The notes: a model not told the origin generated them from the sequence alone. DNA of 64,000 nt from Bin16 sp965206315 (GCA_965206315.1 OZ242210.1:2790001-2854000); one strand, 5' to 3'; positions 47,849 through 57,568 are shown, numbered from the stretch's first letter. Program-made: numbers and translations.

Positions 47849-48772
47849 CTAGCCCACCCCCTCGAAGAAGAGCTCCTCCGGCGTGAAGCGGCGGCTGATG
47901 ATGCCGAGGTCCGCGGCATAGCGCACGATCGTCTCGATGGCGCGGCGGTTGTTCTCCAGCCCGTTCTCGTGCGGGAAGAGGCCGTGCTCGCGCAGCCAGC
48001 TCACTGGCAGCCCCATGTGCTCGGCATCGTCCGGGACGTTGGCGTAGTAGAGGCGGCGCGCCTCGTCACAGGCGTCCACGACAGCCTGTCCGAGTCCGGG
48101 GTTGGCGTCGAGCACATCGCTCTTCGCCGCCAGCATCACGTTGACAGGGAAGACGCCGCTCTGCCGGTGGTACGTCAGCGCCGCTTCGAGCGGGTCTACG
48201 AACAGCGGCACGCGGTTCCCGCCCAGCGGGGGACCTCCGCGGTCGAACAGCACGGCATCCAGCTCGCCGCTCTCCAACTCGGCAATCTGGTCGCCGCCCT
48301 TCGATATGCTGAAGCGCGGGTCGCGGGGGTAGTCGACGCTCATCAGCGAGTTCGGCTCCGCTTCCACCCAGTGCACCCTCGTCAGGTCGAGGCCATACAC
48401 GTCCGCGAGCGCGCCACGCATCCACGTGCCGGGGTTGAACCCCCAGCCGCGCACGCCAACGCGCTTGCCTTCCAGGTCCTTCGGCTCGCGGATGCCCGCG
48501 TTCGCATTCACCTGCGCCCCGACGTGCGCGAAAGACACGTCCGGGAAGGCGGGGATACCCATAACGGGACGCCCCAGGTCCCTCGCGATGAGGTAGTTGG
48601 TGATGGGCACCACCATGATGTCGTAGGGAGGCTCAGTGAAGAGCTTGCCGTAGACCGAGCCTGAGCCTCCCTCCGGCCAGTCGGTCTCGACGTCGAAGCC
48701 CTGCACCTTCACTGTGCCGTTCGCCAGGTACTCGGCGGCGTACTCGTGGTCCGCCATCAGCGTTATCGTCAT
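47849..48772 (-). CDS. NMT1/DHP-decarboxylase-like protein without signal peptide
   Basis: A 307-aa protein of the periplasmic-binding/NMT1 fold: MADHEYAAEYLANGTVKVQG, EPKDLEGKRVGVRGWGFNPGTWMRG and GELDAVLFDRGGPPLGGNRVPLF. As at 10380, there is no signal peptide, so an enzymatic role of the dihydroxyphthalate-decarboxylase type is possible. It ends 1 bp from the convergent aminotransferase and starts 4 bp after the gamma-glutamyltransferase gene, so it belongs to the latter's operon. Confidence 0.75.
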   Translation of the reverse strand: MTITLMADHEYAAEYLANGTVKVQGFDVETDWPEGGSGSVYGKLFTEPPYDIMVVPITNYLIARDLGRPVMGIPAFPDVSFAHVGAQVNANAGIREPKDLEGKRVGVRGWGFNPGTWMRGALADVYGLDLTRVHWVEAEPNSLMSVDYPRDPRFSISKGGDQIAELESGELDAVLFDRGGPPLGGNRVPLFVDPLEAALTYHRQSGVFPVNVMLAAKSDVLDANPGLGQAVVDACDEARRLYYANVPDDAEHMGLPVSWLREHGLFPHENGLENNRRAIETIVRYAADLGIISRRFTPEELFFEGVG

Positions 48773-48776
48773 GCAT

Positions 48777-50426
48777 TTACTCCGGTATGGGGTAGCCGTC
48801 GGAGCGGCGGTCAGTGCCGCCGGTGTGGACGCCCCGCTCGTGGTCTATCCCTATCAGTTGCACCGCGCCGGGTGTGCCGACGCTCGGATACGTCCTGGTC
48901 TTGTGCCCTTTCGCCTCTAGCGCCTGCAGCGTCTCCTCGGGGAAGCCGTCCTCCAAGCGGAGCACCATCTCCTCGTCTATCGAGCGCGGGTCGGTGCCGG
49001 GGAAGTGAGTCCAGCGCGGCGCGTCAGCGGCCTGCTGCACGTTCATCCCGTGGTCTATCACGTTGGACACCGCCTGCGCGTTCCATTGCGGCTGGTTGTC
49101 ACCGCCCGGCGTCCCGCCGACGAGAACGGGCTTGTCGTCCTTGAACACCATGTAGGCGTGGATCGTGTTGATCGTCTTCTTGCCCGGCGCGATGACGTTC
49201 ACGTGTCCCTCGTCCAGGTAGAAGCCGCGCCCTGCCCTGTCGTTCAGCAGGATGCCGGTGTCCCCGCACACGAACCCGCTGCCCCAGTACGCCGAGAGGC
49301 TGTGGATGAACGAGACCGCGTTGCCTTCCTTGTCGATCACGTTGAAGTACGATGTGCTCGGGGTGGGGGCGACCGAGTGTGCGAGTTCGCCCGCGGGCAC
49401 GATGCCCTCGGCGGCCCGCTCCGGGTCGATGCGCTTGATGCGCTCGGCGGCGTACTCCGGCGACAGCAGCTCGTCCAGCGGCACGTCGATGAACGCCGGG
49501 TCGCCGACGTACGCGAGGCGGTCTGCGAACGCCAGCCGCTTCGCCTCGACCATCGCATGGATGCTCTCGACGGTGTTATGCCCCATCGCCGCGAGGTCGA
49601 ATCCGTCCAGCAGGCTCAGCAGTTCCAGCGTGAGCATGCCCTGCGATGGCAGACCTGTCGCGTAGGCGGTGTGCCCGTGGTAGCGCACCGATGGCGGGTT
49701 CTCATAGACGGACGTCTCCTGTGCCGCGAGGTCGGCCTCGTCGATGAGGCCGCCGCCGGCCTCCATCGCCTGTGCTATCTCCCGTGCGATTCCGCCACGG
49801 TAGAACTCATCCGGCCCGTGCTGCGCGATGCGGCGCAGCGACCGTGCGAGGTTCGGCTGCGCGAATACGTCGCCCACCTGGTACGCGGAGCCGTCAGGCT
49901 TGATGTACGTCTTCGCCGTCGACTCGTACTTGGCGATCTTGTCGTAGTGGTCGCTGAAGTAGCTCGCCGAGCGGGGTGGCAGGGAAAAGCCCTCCGATGC
50001 AAGGCCTATGGCCGGGTCGATGAGCGACGCCAGCGAGCGCGTCCCGAACCGGTCGACGATCGTCTGCCACGCAAGCACCTCGCCGGGAACGGCGGGCGTC
50101 AGCGGGCCGTCAGGGGGCATCTTCACGTAGCCCAGGTCAGTGAAGTACTCCCGCCTGGCGCGCATCGGCGCCCTGCCGGAGCTGGAGACGCCGTAGAGCG
50201 TGCCGGACGCGGCGTGGTAGAGGAGTGCGAACACCTCGCCGCCGATGCCGCACATCATCGGCAGGGTCACGGCTTCAGCCGCCGCGACCGCTACTGCGGC
50301 GTCGAACGCGTTACCTCCTTCGCGCATCACCTGCGCGCCCACGGCCCCTGCCGGCGTCGATGCCGAGCCGACCAGTCCGCGCGTCGTGTATACGGGGCTA
50401 TGCGACCTGTTGATTACGCTGCTCAT
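48777..50426 (-). CDS. Gamma-glutamyltransferase family protein
   Basis: A 549-aa Ntn-hydrolase of the GGT family. N-terminal ASTPAGAVGAQVMREGGNAFDAAVA and MCGIGGEVFALLY form the large subunit. The autocleavage/catalytic Thr lies in PSTSYFNVIDKEGNAVSF (second residue of STS); the C-terminal has GGTPGGDNQPQWNAQAV. There is no clear signal peptide, unlike periplasmic GGTs, so a cytoplasmic amidohydrolase on gamma-glutamyl-linked or other amides is likely. First gene of a two-gene operon; diverges from bicupin copy 2. Confidence 0.9.
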   Translation of the reverse strand: MSSVINRSHSPVYTTRGLVGSASTPAGAVGAQVMREGGNAFDAAVAVAAAEAVTLPMMCGIGGEVFALLYHAASGTLYGVSSSGRAPMRARREYFTDLGYVKMPPDGPLTPAVPGEVLAWQTIVDRFGTRSLASLIDPAIGLASEGFSLPPRSASYFSDHYDKIAKYESTAKTYIKPDGSAYQVGDVFAQPNLARSLRRIAQHGPDEFYRGGIAREIAQAMEAGGGLIDEADLAAQETSVYENPPSVRYHGHTAYATGLPSQGMLTLELLSLLDGFDLAAMGHNTVESIHAMVEAKRLAFADRLAYVGDPAFIDVPLDELLSPEYAAERIKRIDPERAAEGIVPAGELAHSVAPTPSTSYFNVIDKEGNAVSFIHSLSAYWGSGFVCGDTGILLNDRAGRGFYLDEGHVNVIAPGKKTINTIHAYMVFKDDKPVLVGGTPGGDNQPQWNAQAVSNVIDHGMNVQQAADAPRWTHFPGTDPRSIDEEMVLRLEDGFPEETLQALEAKGHKTRTYPSVGTPGAVQLIGIDHERGVHTGGTDRRSDGYPIPE

Positions 50427-50549
50427 GATGACGCACCTCTCTCGCACGAGTATCCGGGCAGCGGCATGATATGCTCCGCATCTGTTACGAGCAACGCGCG
50501 CACGCCTGAACCGCGCCGCACGGCACAACATCGGAAGAGAGGAAGCATC

Positions 50550-51641
50550 ATGGCCGAAGACTTCACCTACGACCGCTGGATGAACGCGCAGGGGATACCC
50601 GTGCATCGCGGCTACTACATCGAGGACCTGCGGAACATCGAACTCGGTCGCTGGAGCCTGCGCGACTGCGACGCAGCCTTCATCCAGTTGGAAGGCATGC
50701 CGGGCGTCGTGGAAGGGCGCGTGCAGGAAGTGCCGCCGGGCGGCTCCATCAGGCCGTTCAAGCAGGCGATAGACGAGATGGTCTACGTCGCCAGCGGACA
50801 GGGCACGGCGTCGGTATGGAGCGGCGACGGCGAGCCGCACACGTTCGAGTGGTCGCCGCGCAGCCTCTTCCTCATCCCGCGCAACTCGTGGGCGCAGTTC
50901 AACAACATGCAGGGCGACAGACCCGCGCGCCTGCTGCACTACAACTACCTCCCCATCGCCATGTCCGCCATCCCCAACCCGGACTTCTTCTTCAACAACC
51001 CGTTCGAGGAGAACGTGCTGGCGGGCGAGGACTTCTACTCCGAGGCCGAGGCGACGACGCAGGAGCATGTGGCGGAAGGAGCGGCCGGACGCACGCTCTG
51101 GCTCGGCAACTTCTTCCCGGACATGGGCGTCTGGGACAAGCTGATGCACCGCCCCGGACGCGGCTCCCTGAACCGCTCCGTCTACATGCGCATCCCCGGC
51201 TCCGAGCTGCGCGCGCACATGTCCGTCTTCCCCGCGGGAACGTACAAGAAGGGCCACCGCCACGGGCCGGGCCGCGTCATCGTCATCCCTGGCGGCGAAG
51301 GCTTCTCCATCATGTGGCAGGAAGGCCAGGAGAAGATCGTCATCCACTGGCACGAGGCAAGCTGCTTCGTGCCGCCGGACCGCTGGTTCCACCAGCACTT
51401 CAACCTCGGCGCCGCCCCCGGACGCTATCTCGCGCTCCATCCCCCGAACCAGTTCATGGGCATGTCCGAGTCCGTCCAGGACCTCTCGCGCGACCAGATC
51501 GAGTACCCGGACGAGGACCCCTGGATCCGCCAGTACTTCGAGAGCCAACTGGCCGAGCGGGGCATCGAGTCCCAGATGCCGGACGAGGCGTACCGAGACC
51601 GCAACTACCGCTGGGACTACACCGGAGTCAAGGAGAACTAG
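50550..51641 (+). CDS. Bicupin protein, second copy (paired with EutA-like ATPase)
   Basis: A 363-aa paralogue of 41288-42388, alignable over the full length from FTYDRWMNAQGIPVHRGYY to the C-terminal WDYTG. The C-terminal cupin is almost identical around KKGHRHGPGRVIVIPGGEG and CFVPPDRWFHQHFNLG; the N-terminal cupin again lacks a metal His pair (QAIDEMVYVASGQG). Start is the ATG behind AGAGAGGAAGC. Followed after 49 bp by a EutA-like ATPase, as in copy 1. Confidence 0.83.
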   Translation: MAEDFTYDRWMNAQGIPVHRGYYIEDLRNIELGRWSLRDCDAAFIQLEGMPGVVEGRVQEVPPGGSIRPFKQAIDEMVYVASGQGTASVWSGDGEPHTFEWSPRSLFLIPRNSWAQFNNMQGDRPARLLHYNYLPIAMSAIPNPDFFFNNPFEENVLAGEDFYSEAEATTQEHVAEGAAGRTLWLGNFFPDMGVWDKLMHRPGRGSLNRSVYMRIPGSELRAHMSVFPAGTYKKGHRHGPGRVIVIPGGEGFSIMWQEGQEKIVIHWHEASCFVPPDRWFHQHFNLGAAPGRYLALHPPNQFMGMSESVQDLSRDQIEYPDEDPWIRQYFESQLAERGIESQMPDEAYRDRNYRWDYTGVKEN

Positions 51642-51690
51642 CGCCTCCCGCCCATCGCATAGACACCAGCCGAAAGGAAGACCAGCCCTC

Positions 51691-53253
51691 ATGCACGACG
51701 AGCCCTGGGCGCACGTCCACGACCCCGACGAAGAGCGCCTCGCCAAACTCACCATCGAACTGAACAATCCCGACCACGACTACTACCACTACGAGGTCAT
51801 CGAGCTCACGACGGTCGGGATCGACATCGGCTCCTCCACGTCGCACCTCATGTTCTCCAGCATCACGCTCCAGCGCGTGCAGGAGATGCACTCCAGCCGG
51901 TACGTCGTCGTGGACAGGCAGACGCTCTACAAGTCGCCCATCCTGCTCACTCCGTACACGCATGACAACCTGATCAACACGGAGCAGCTGGAGCGGTTCG
52001 TCGCCGAGTCGTACGCGGAGGCCGGGTTCGAGCCGCAGGACGTCGACAGCGGCGCCATCATCCTCACCGGCGAGGCGATCAAGCGGCGCAACGCCCACGC
52101 GATAGCCGACATCTTCGCCGACCAGGCGGGCAAGTTCGTCTGCGCATCGGCGGGCCACAACCTCGAGTCCGTCCTTGCTGCCAACGGCTCAGGCTCGGTC
52201 AAACTCTCGCGCAACCCGCGCCAGGCCGTGCTGAACGTCGACATCGGCGGCGGCACGACGAAGTTCGCGCTCGTGCACGCAGGACGCATCCAGCACACCG
52301 CTGCACTCAACGTCGGTGGACGGCTCGTCGCCACGGACGCCAATGGCGTCGTAACGCGCATCGAGGATGCCGCGCACACTGCCGCGGACAGCATCGGCGT
52401 GCCGCTCACGCTCGGCGAGCGACTGCCGGATGAGCACCGCACCGCCATCGCGGACGCGCTCGCCGAGTGCCTGCTCGACGTGATCCAGGGCCGCCCGCGC
52501 TCTGAACTGACGCAGGCGCTGCTGCTGACCGGCGACATGCCCCAGGACATGGCGTTCGAGGCGCTCGTCTTCTCGGGCGGGGTCTCCGAGTACGTCTACG
52601 ACAACGAGACGCAGGAGTTCGGCGACCTTGCGATCGCGCTCGCGGCAGCAGTCCGACGCAAGATCGCGGAGCACGCCCTGCCTGCGCCGGTGCAGCCCGC
52701 GGCGGAGCGCATCCGCGCCACCGTCATCGGCGCATCGCAGTTCACCGTGCAGCTGAGCGGGAACACGCTCTCAATCTCGGACCCGTCGCTCCTCCCCTAC
52801 CGGAACGTGCCGGTGCTCATCTCCCGGCTGCCCGAGGACCGCGAGGTGCAGCCTGAGGAGGTCGCTGCGCTCGTTGGAGAGGCGTTCGAGCGGCAGGACC
52901 TCGTTGAGGGCGAGCAGCAGGTTGCGCTCGCGTTCGAGTGGGACGGCCTGCCGCGCTACGCGCAGATACGGAAGATAGCGGACGGCATAGCGTCGGCGGT
53001 GCCGCGCTCGCTGGCGAACGGCGCGCCGCTCATGCTCGTCTTCACCGGCGACTTCGCCAAGCTCGTGGGCGACACCATCACGAAGGACATGGGCATCCCG
53101 AACCCGGTCATCTCCATCGACAATCTCTTCCTGCAGGAGTTCGATTTCATAGACATCGGGGAGATGATCTACCCCGCGCGCGTCGTTCCGGTGGTGGTGA
53201 AGTCATTGCTCTTCCCGGAGATCGAGAAGCAGACCGCCGAGGTGCTGGACTAG
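51691..53253 (+). CDS. EutA-like ASKHA ATPase, second copy
   Basis: A 520-aa EutA-family protein. Phosphate loop 1 VGIDIGSSTSH (42-52), LYKSPILLTPY, DSGAIILTGEAIKRRNA, phosphate loop 2 VDIGGGTTKF and adenosine motif LVFSGGVSEYVYD. Same order and spacing as copy 1 but clearly diverged, so the duplication of the bicupin/EutA pair is not recent. The ASKHA motifs appear intact. No cobalamin enzyme is adjacent. Confidence 0.85.
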   Translation: MHDEPWAHVHDPDEERLAKLTIELNNPDHDYYHYEVIELTTVGIDIGSSTSHLMFSSITLQRVQEMHSSRYVVVDRQTLYKSPILLTPYTHDNLINTEQLERFVAESYAEAGFEPQDVDSGAIILTGEAIKRRNAHAIADIFADQAGKFVCASAGHNLESVLAANGSGSVKLSRNPRQAVLNVDIGGGTTKFALVHAGRIQHTAALNVGGRLVATDANGVVTRIEDAAHTAADSIGVPLTLGERLPDEHRTAIADALAECLLDVIQGRPRSELTQALLLTGDMPQDMAFEALVFSGGVSEYVYDNETQEFGDLAIALAAAVRRKIAEHALPAPVQPAAERIRATVIGASQFTVQLSGNTLSISDPSLLPYRNVPVLISRLPEDREVQPEEVAALVGEAFERQDLVEGEQQVALAFEWDGLPRYAQIRKIADGIASAVPRSLANGAPLMLVFTGDFAKLVGDTITKDMGIPNPVISIDNLFLQEFDFIDIGEMIYPARVVPVVVKSLLFPEIEKQTAEVLD

Positions 53254-53282
53254 CACCCCGGGGGGCGCGTCCGTCCCGGCGC

Positions 53283-53744
53283 TCAGTCCTCGTCGTTCGA
53301 CAGGGGAGCTTGTCCGGCTATCTCCGGACGACGGAGCCGCCGGTAGAGCGGCGACGTGAACCAGAGCCACAGCAGGGCGAATATCCCGAACGCGATACCA
53401 CCCCAGAAGAGCCCTGCCGCCAGCTGTCCACCAGGTGTGGGGCCCCGCCACGTGCGCGACGGTTCCGCGGAGTCGAACGTGACCAGGACCTCGTCGCCGT
53501 TCGCGTAGTAGCCGATGCACTCGTCCGTCAGGCGCGAGAAGTTCTTGCACTCGGTCCACGCGGGGATCGTTACTGTCTGGCCCGCCTGCGTCGTGTACGT
53601 CAGGCGGCTGTCCTCGTAGACCGCTATCGACTGCTCCGTCCGGTCCGCCAGTTCGCCCACACCGCCAAGCAGGATCCACCCCGCGAAGACCGCAATCGCA
53701 GCCACGACGAGGCCGGCGAAGGATATCCGCATGTTGATCTTCAT
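53283..53744 (-). CDS. Small membrane protein (two TM), hypothetical
   Basis: A 153-aa protein with one N-terminal span (FAGLVVAAIAVFAGWILLGG), an extracytoplasmic domain of about 65 residues containing two Cys (TECKNF, DECIGYY), and a second span (LFWGGIAFGIFALLWLWF). The layout resembles DUF3592-type proteins. Last gene of the transporter operon; a role with the TTT transporter is only positional. Confidence 0.6.
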   Translation of the reverse strand: MKINMRISFAGLVVAAIAVFAGWILLGGVGELADRTEQSIAVYEDSRLTYTTQAGQTVTIPAWTECKNFSRLTDECIGYYANGDEVLVTFDSAEPSRTWRGPTPGGQLAAGLFWGGIAFGIFALLWLWFTSPLYRRLRRPEIAGQAPLSNDED

Positions 53745-53756
53745 GTCAGGGCGCGG

Positions 53757-54014
53757 TCACCCCGGGAAGCGATTTTCGCCGGAAGCCACCCACTTCGGCG
53801 CGAGCCAACGCAGCAGCAGGAACAGCCCTACATACACGACGACTATGGTGATGCCAACGATGGCGTAGCCGACTGCTCCTTGTTCCCCACCCACCAGGGG
53901 CTTCAGCACTTCGATGAGAAAGTAGACCCCGACGAGCGCAACGGCTGCCGCGCCCAGTGCGCCTGCCGTGTTCCACACGGCGCGGGCTCTCGTTCCGTTG
54001 CCACCATTCTGCAC
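53757..54014 (-). CDS. Small membrane protein, hypothetical
   Basis: An 85-aa protein with two membrane spans (GALGAAAVALVGVYFLIEVL and AIVGITIVVVYVGLFLLLRW) and a short C-terminal tail. Starts at GTG after AGGAAGGAG. It lies 26 bp downstream of the TctA-TctB fusion and 12 bp before the next small membrane protein, so it is probably an operon member. Too short to be TctB; family not recognised. Confidence 0.6.
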   Translation of the reverse strand: MQNGGNGTRARAVWNTAGALGAAAVALVGVYFLIEVLKPLVGGEQGAVGYAIVGITIVVVYVGLFLLLRWLAPKWVASGENRFPG

Positions 54015-54040
54015 GCCTGAACTCCTTCCTTGGTCTGCTT

Positions 54041-56071
54041 CTAGCTCAACCAGTCCAGGATGAACGGGGTAGGCCAGATGACGGCGAGGGCAAAGTCGAA
54101 GAAGAGCAGGTTCAGGATGAGGATGGTGACGCCGGCGACGATGCCCCCTATCACCCCTGTCCTGTTCTGCATCATCAGCATGGGGCCGAGCGTGGCGATG
54201 ACCACCGCACCCCACTTCAGTCCTTCGTTCATCAGGCCGGTCATCAGCAGCATCGAGAGCAGCATGATGAGGAAGATGAGTCCGGCCGAGCGCGCCCCTT
54301 CCATCCCACGGCTGCGTATCCCGATGTCCATGATCTCGCCGGTCTCAGCGCCCAAGCCCTCGCGAACGAGCTGAATGACGCAGAGTCCGAGACCGGTGAT
54401 CGCGAGGCTCATCGGGAACCACTTACCGAAGAAGGAGAACGTTGTCGCCTCCCAGATGGCATAGGCGAGGACGAATATCGCCGCCACCGTGAAGACGTGC
54501 TCCTCTCGCCAGCGCCAGTGCCAGCGGCGGGCCGGAGCGTCCGGGGCTTCGCCTGCCGGTGGGGCAAGCCTGGCGCCCGCAACTCCATCGTCCTCGGAAC
54601 TCATGCTGCCGCTCATGAACTTGGTGAAGAGCGCCCCCATCAGGACAGCCAGCACGACGAGCACGATGAAGAGGGGGCGGGTGAACGTGCCTACCCAGTC
54701 GTAGCGGGCGACGGAGTCAGTGATGTTCGTCTCGATGATGGGACCGAGGATGAACCCGATGAGCAGCGGCGGGCGCGGCCAGCGGTAGCGCTTCATCAGC
54801 ATCCCCAGCACCGCGCCCCCCAGCACGATAGCGATCGCGCTCACGTCCCGCGTGTCCTGGAAGGCTGCCAGCAGTGATATGGGGATGATGAGGAAGCCGA
54901 GCACCGGGTACGGGATGAGCGTGAGGCGCGCCATCTGCCGCGTGAAGCCGAAACCGAGCAGCGTCACGAACAGGTTCCCCAGCCCCAGGCTGACGATGAT
55001 CATGATGGTGATGTCCGCGTGGTCTTCCAGCATACGCGGGCCGGGCGCGATGCCGTAGGCCAGCATCGCAACGATAACGAACGCCCACGCGCGTCCGCCG
55101 GGGATGCCCAAGGCAAGCGTAGGGACCGCCTGTCCGCCCTCCTTCGAATTCTGGGCGGACTCGGCGAACAGCACGCCATCCAGCGAGCCCTTGCCGAACT
55201 GGCTCTTGTCCTTCGTCCAGAAGATGCCGAATGCGTAGGACATCCAGTCCACCACGCCGCTGCCGATGCCCGGCACCGCCCCCAGGAAGACGCCGAAAAG
55301 CGACTGCCGGACAGCCACGTGCCAGCGCGAAAAACCGTATCGTGCCCCGCTGAATATCTCGCTGTAGCTGATGCGGGCGTCCTTGGGCGCAAGCGGTTTG
55401 CGCGTCATCGTCAGGTCGATGATCTCGGGCAGCGCGAAGACGCCGATGGTTGTCGCGATGAGCGGCAAGCCTGTCCAGAGCAACCACTCCTGTTCGAAGG
55501 AGTACCGGAAGTCGAGGCCGATCGGGCCCACCGTGCTGAGCAACATCCCGAAGATACCCGCCGCGATGCCCTTGATCATCGCGCCACCGCTCAACGCCGC
55601 CACCATCGCGACTCCGAACATCGCCATAGCCGCAATCTCGGCAAAGCCGAACGCCAGTACGAACGGGGCTATGACCGGGATGATGATCGCAAGCGCGAAC
55701 GCGCCCACGACCCCGCCTATCGCGGAGACGGCGTAGACCGCCCCCAACGTATGCGCGGCATATCCACGCTGCGCCAACTGGTTCCCTTCCAGGAACGTGA
55801 CCTGCGTCGCGCCGCCTGGCATGCCAAGCAGGATGGAGGGGATGGAGTCCAGCGTGTTGTCGATGCCGGTCAGCGTCGCCAGCATCACGAGCCCGACTAC
55901 AGGGTCCGACACCGAGATCACGATGAACGGGATCATGATGGCCATCACCAAGGTTGCCGAGATGCCCGGGATCAGGGCGATCGGGACGGTGATGAACACG
56001 GCGACCAGGAAGCCCGTCCAGTAGCCGGCGGTACTCAGATAGGAAAGCCCCTCAACGAAATCAGCCAGCAT
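54041..56071 (-). CDS. TctA-TctB fusion, second TTT transporter membrane subunit
   Basis: A 676-aa polytopic protein, paralogous to 6757-8964. The TctA part (about 1-480) has LIPGISATLVMAIMIPF, LLGMPGGATQVTFLEG, PGIGSGVVDWMSYAF and ALGIPGGRAWAFV; a hydrophilic linker (about 495-530) leads to a TctB-like C-terminus with four spans (HVFTVAAIFVLAYAIWEAT, FPMSLAITGLGLCVIQLV). Its binding protein is encoded just upstream (56207-57568). Likely imports a carboxylate driven by ion gradient. Confidence 0.9.
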   Translation of the reverse strand: MLADFVEGLSYLSTAGYWTGFLVAVFITVPIALIPGISATLVMAIMIPFIVISVSDPVVGLVMLATLTGIDNTLDSIPSILLGMPGGATQVTFLEGNQLAQRGYAAHTLGAVYAVSAIGGVVGAFALAIIIPVIAPFVLAFGFAEIAAMAMFGVAMVAALSGGAMIKGIAAGIFGMLLSTVGPIGLDFRYSFEQEWLLWTGLPLIATTIGVFALPEIIDLTMTRKPLAPKDARISYSEIFSGARYGFSRWHVAVRQSLFGVFLGAVPGIGSGVVDWMSYAFGIFWTKDKSQFGKGSLDGVLFAESAQNSKEGGQAVPTLALGIPGGRAWAFVIVAMLAYGIAPGPRMLEDHADITIMIIVSLGLGNLFVTLLGFGFTRQMARLTLIPYPVLGFLIIPISLLAAFQDTRDVSAIAIVLGGAVLGMLMKRYRWPRPPLLIGFILGPIIETNITDSVARYDWVGTFTRPLFIVLVVLAVLMGALFTKFMSGSMSSEDDGVAGARLAPPAGEAPDAPARRWHWRWREEHVFTVAAIFVLAYAIWEATTFSFFGKWFPMSLAITGLGLCVIQLVREGLGAETGEIMDIGIRSRGMEGARSAGLIFLIMLLSMLLMTGLMNEGLKWGAVVIATLGPMLMMQNRTGVIGGIVAGVTILILNLLFFDFALAVIWPTPFILDWLS

Positions 56072-56159
56072 CGAAGTCTCCCATCAAGCCATTGCAACGG
56101 CCGCCAGCCGCTCACGGGTCAGCGGAAGAGGCATGCTCCTTGATCTGCGTTAGAAAGGA

Positions 56160-56186
56160 GGCGGCGCGGAGAGATTCCGCGCCGCC
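56160..56186. terminator. Hairpin between tctC and the TctA-TctB gene
   Basis: GGCGGCGCGGA-gagat-TCCGCGCCGCC, an 11-bp perfect stem 20 bp past the tctC stop. Probably a partial terminator or mRNA stabiliser that keeps binding protein in excess over membrane subunit. Confidence 0.6.
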
Positions 56187-56206
56187 CCTTGCGAGTCAGA
56201 TGGCTA

Positions 56207-57568
56207 CTAGCCGCTCACGTACTGCGAGAAGTACTTCGGCAGGAGCCGCGCCGCCTGCTCGTCGACGACCGCCTTCGAACCCTCGAAGAGGTTCTCGTTC
56301 TCGATCGTCGCCGCCTTCAGCTCGTCGCGGCCGATCCAGCCGGGCTCCTCGCCCGCCACGCCGGCGTACTTCTGGATGAGCTCTGCGTCAGTCGTCAACG
56401 CTGTCTCGAATGCCGATGACAGAGCGTCTGCGATGTGTTCAGGCGTGCCCGGAGGCAGCCAGAGCGCCTTCGACGCGTAGTTCGTCGGCCCGATGAGCGA
56501 GTTGAAGATGAACGTCTGGTCGTCGTTCAGATGGTCGCGCACGTCGCCACAGTGCGGCTCGGTCTGCGCATTCCCGCGCAGCGTGCCGGGCCCCATGCCC
56601 GCCATCAGCCGCATCAGGCCGCTCGGGATCCAGTCCGGGTTCTCAACCGGGAACCGGTACCAGAGGCTGGAGCGGACCGTGCTGTTGATGTCGCCGCGTG
56701 CCCACATCAGCCGCACCGCGTTGGTGTCGACCGTCGTGAAGCCGAGGTAGGTGAACGGAATGTCCAACTGCTCGGATGCATACACCGAGGCGAGCAGTGT
56801 GGGGTTGCCCTCGGCGATGTCGGAGAGTTCGTCCGCGAGGATGAACTCGCCGTGGGCGCCGCCGCCTGTGCTGCTCTGACCGGAGTAGTCCCAGAGACAG
56901 CTCTCAGCAGCGCTGGCTCCGAGGTTCCCGACCGGGTCGTACAGCATCCAACCGCGGGTCGGGTCGATCGTGGAACCGAGCGGCTCGAACGTGCTGCGCT
57001 TGATGAACTGCGTGCTCTCCTGGAAGCCGAACGCCAGCTGCGGCGTGCTGTTCCACGAGATGTAGGTGCCGTCCTTGGGCGCCTGGGTCGCGGAGTAGAT
57101 GTACTCCAGCGGCTTGTTCGGCTGGTTGGTGAACACCACTCGCGGGTTGCCGGGTATGTACTGGCTCATGAACGCAGCCATCACACGGCCCTGGGTGTCG
57201 GTCCCGCCACCGGGAGAGGAGTTCGCCACGATGCGGACCGTCTTGCCGCTGAAGTAATCAGCAGCGTTGAAGCCCGGCGGGGGTGTCGGGGTTGCCGTCG
57301 GCTGAGGCACCGGAGTAGCCGTCGGGGCCGGTGCAGGCGCCGTCGAGCCGCTGTCCGCCGGTACCGGAGTCGGCGTCGGCTCCTCCTCCATCATCGCCTC
57401 AGGCGTAGGAGTCGGGTCCGCTTCCATCATCGCCTCAGGCGTAGGAGTCGCGGTCGGTTCCGGTCGCGGCGTGGGCGTAGGGTCTTCGCCCCCGCACGCA
57501 GCGATAACGGCCACCGTGGCCACTGCGATGATGACTCCGGCGAGCCATCGGTTCATTCGAGTCCGCAT
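56207..57568 (-). CDS. tctC: TTT transporter substrate-binding lipoprotein (TctC-like), second copy
   Basis: A 453-aa binding protein: lipoprotein signal with VIAAC (Cys25), an about 75-residue linker with repeated TPTPEAMME units, then the Bug/TctC domain starting DYFSGKTVRIVANSSPGGGTDTQGR. Only loosely like the copy at 5347 in the ligand region, so a different substrate is expected. The ATG follows AGGGAGGATGAC. Divergent from a regulator gene across 175 bp that contains a palindrome. Confidence 0.86.
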   Translation of the reverse strand: MRTRMNRWLAGVIIAVATVAVIAACGGEDPTPTPRPEPTATPTPEAMMEADPTPTPEAMMEEEPTPTPVPADSGSTAPAPAPTATPVPQPTATPTPPPGFNAADYFSGKTVRIVANSSPGGGTDTQGRVMAAFMSQYIPGNPRVVFTNQPNKPLEYIYSATQAPKDGTYISWNSTPQLAFGFQESTQFIKRSTFEPLGSTIDPTRGWMLYDPVGNLGASAAESCLWDYSGQSSTGGGAHGEFILADELSDIAEGNPTLLASVYASEQLDIPFTYLGFTTVDTNAVRLMWARGDINSTVRSSLWYRFPVENPDWIPSGLMRLMAGMGPGTLRGNAQTEPHCGDVRDHLNDDQTFIFNSLIGPTNYASKALWLPPGTPEHIADALSSAFETALTTDAELIQKYAGVAGEEPGWIGRDELKAATIENENLFEGSKAVVDEQAARLLPKYFSQYVSG

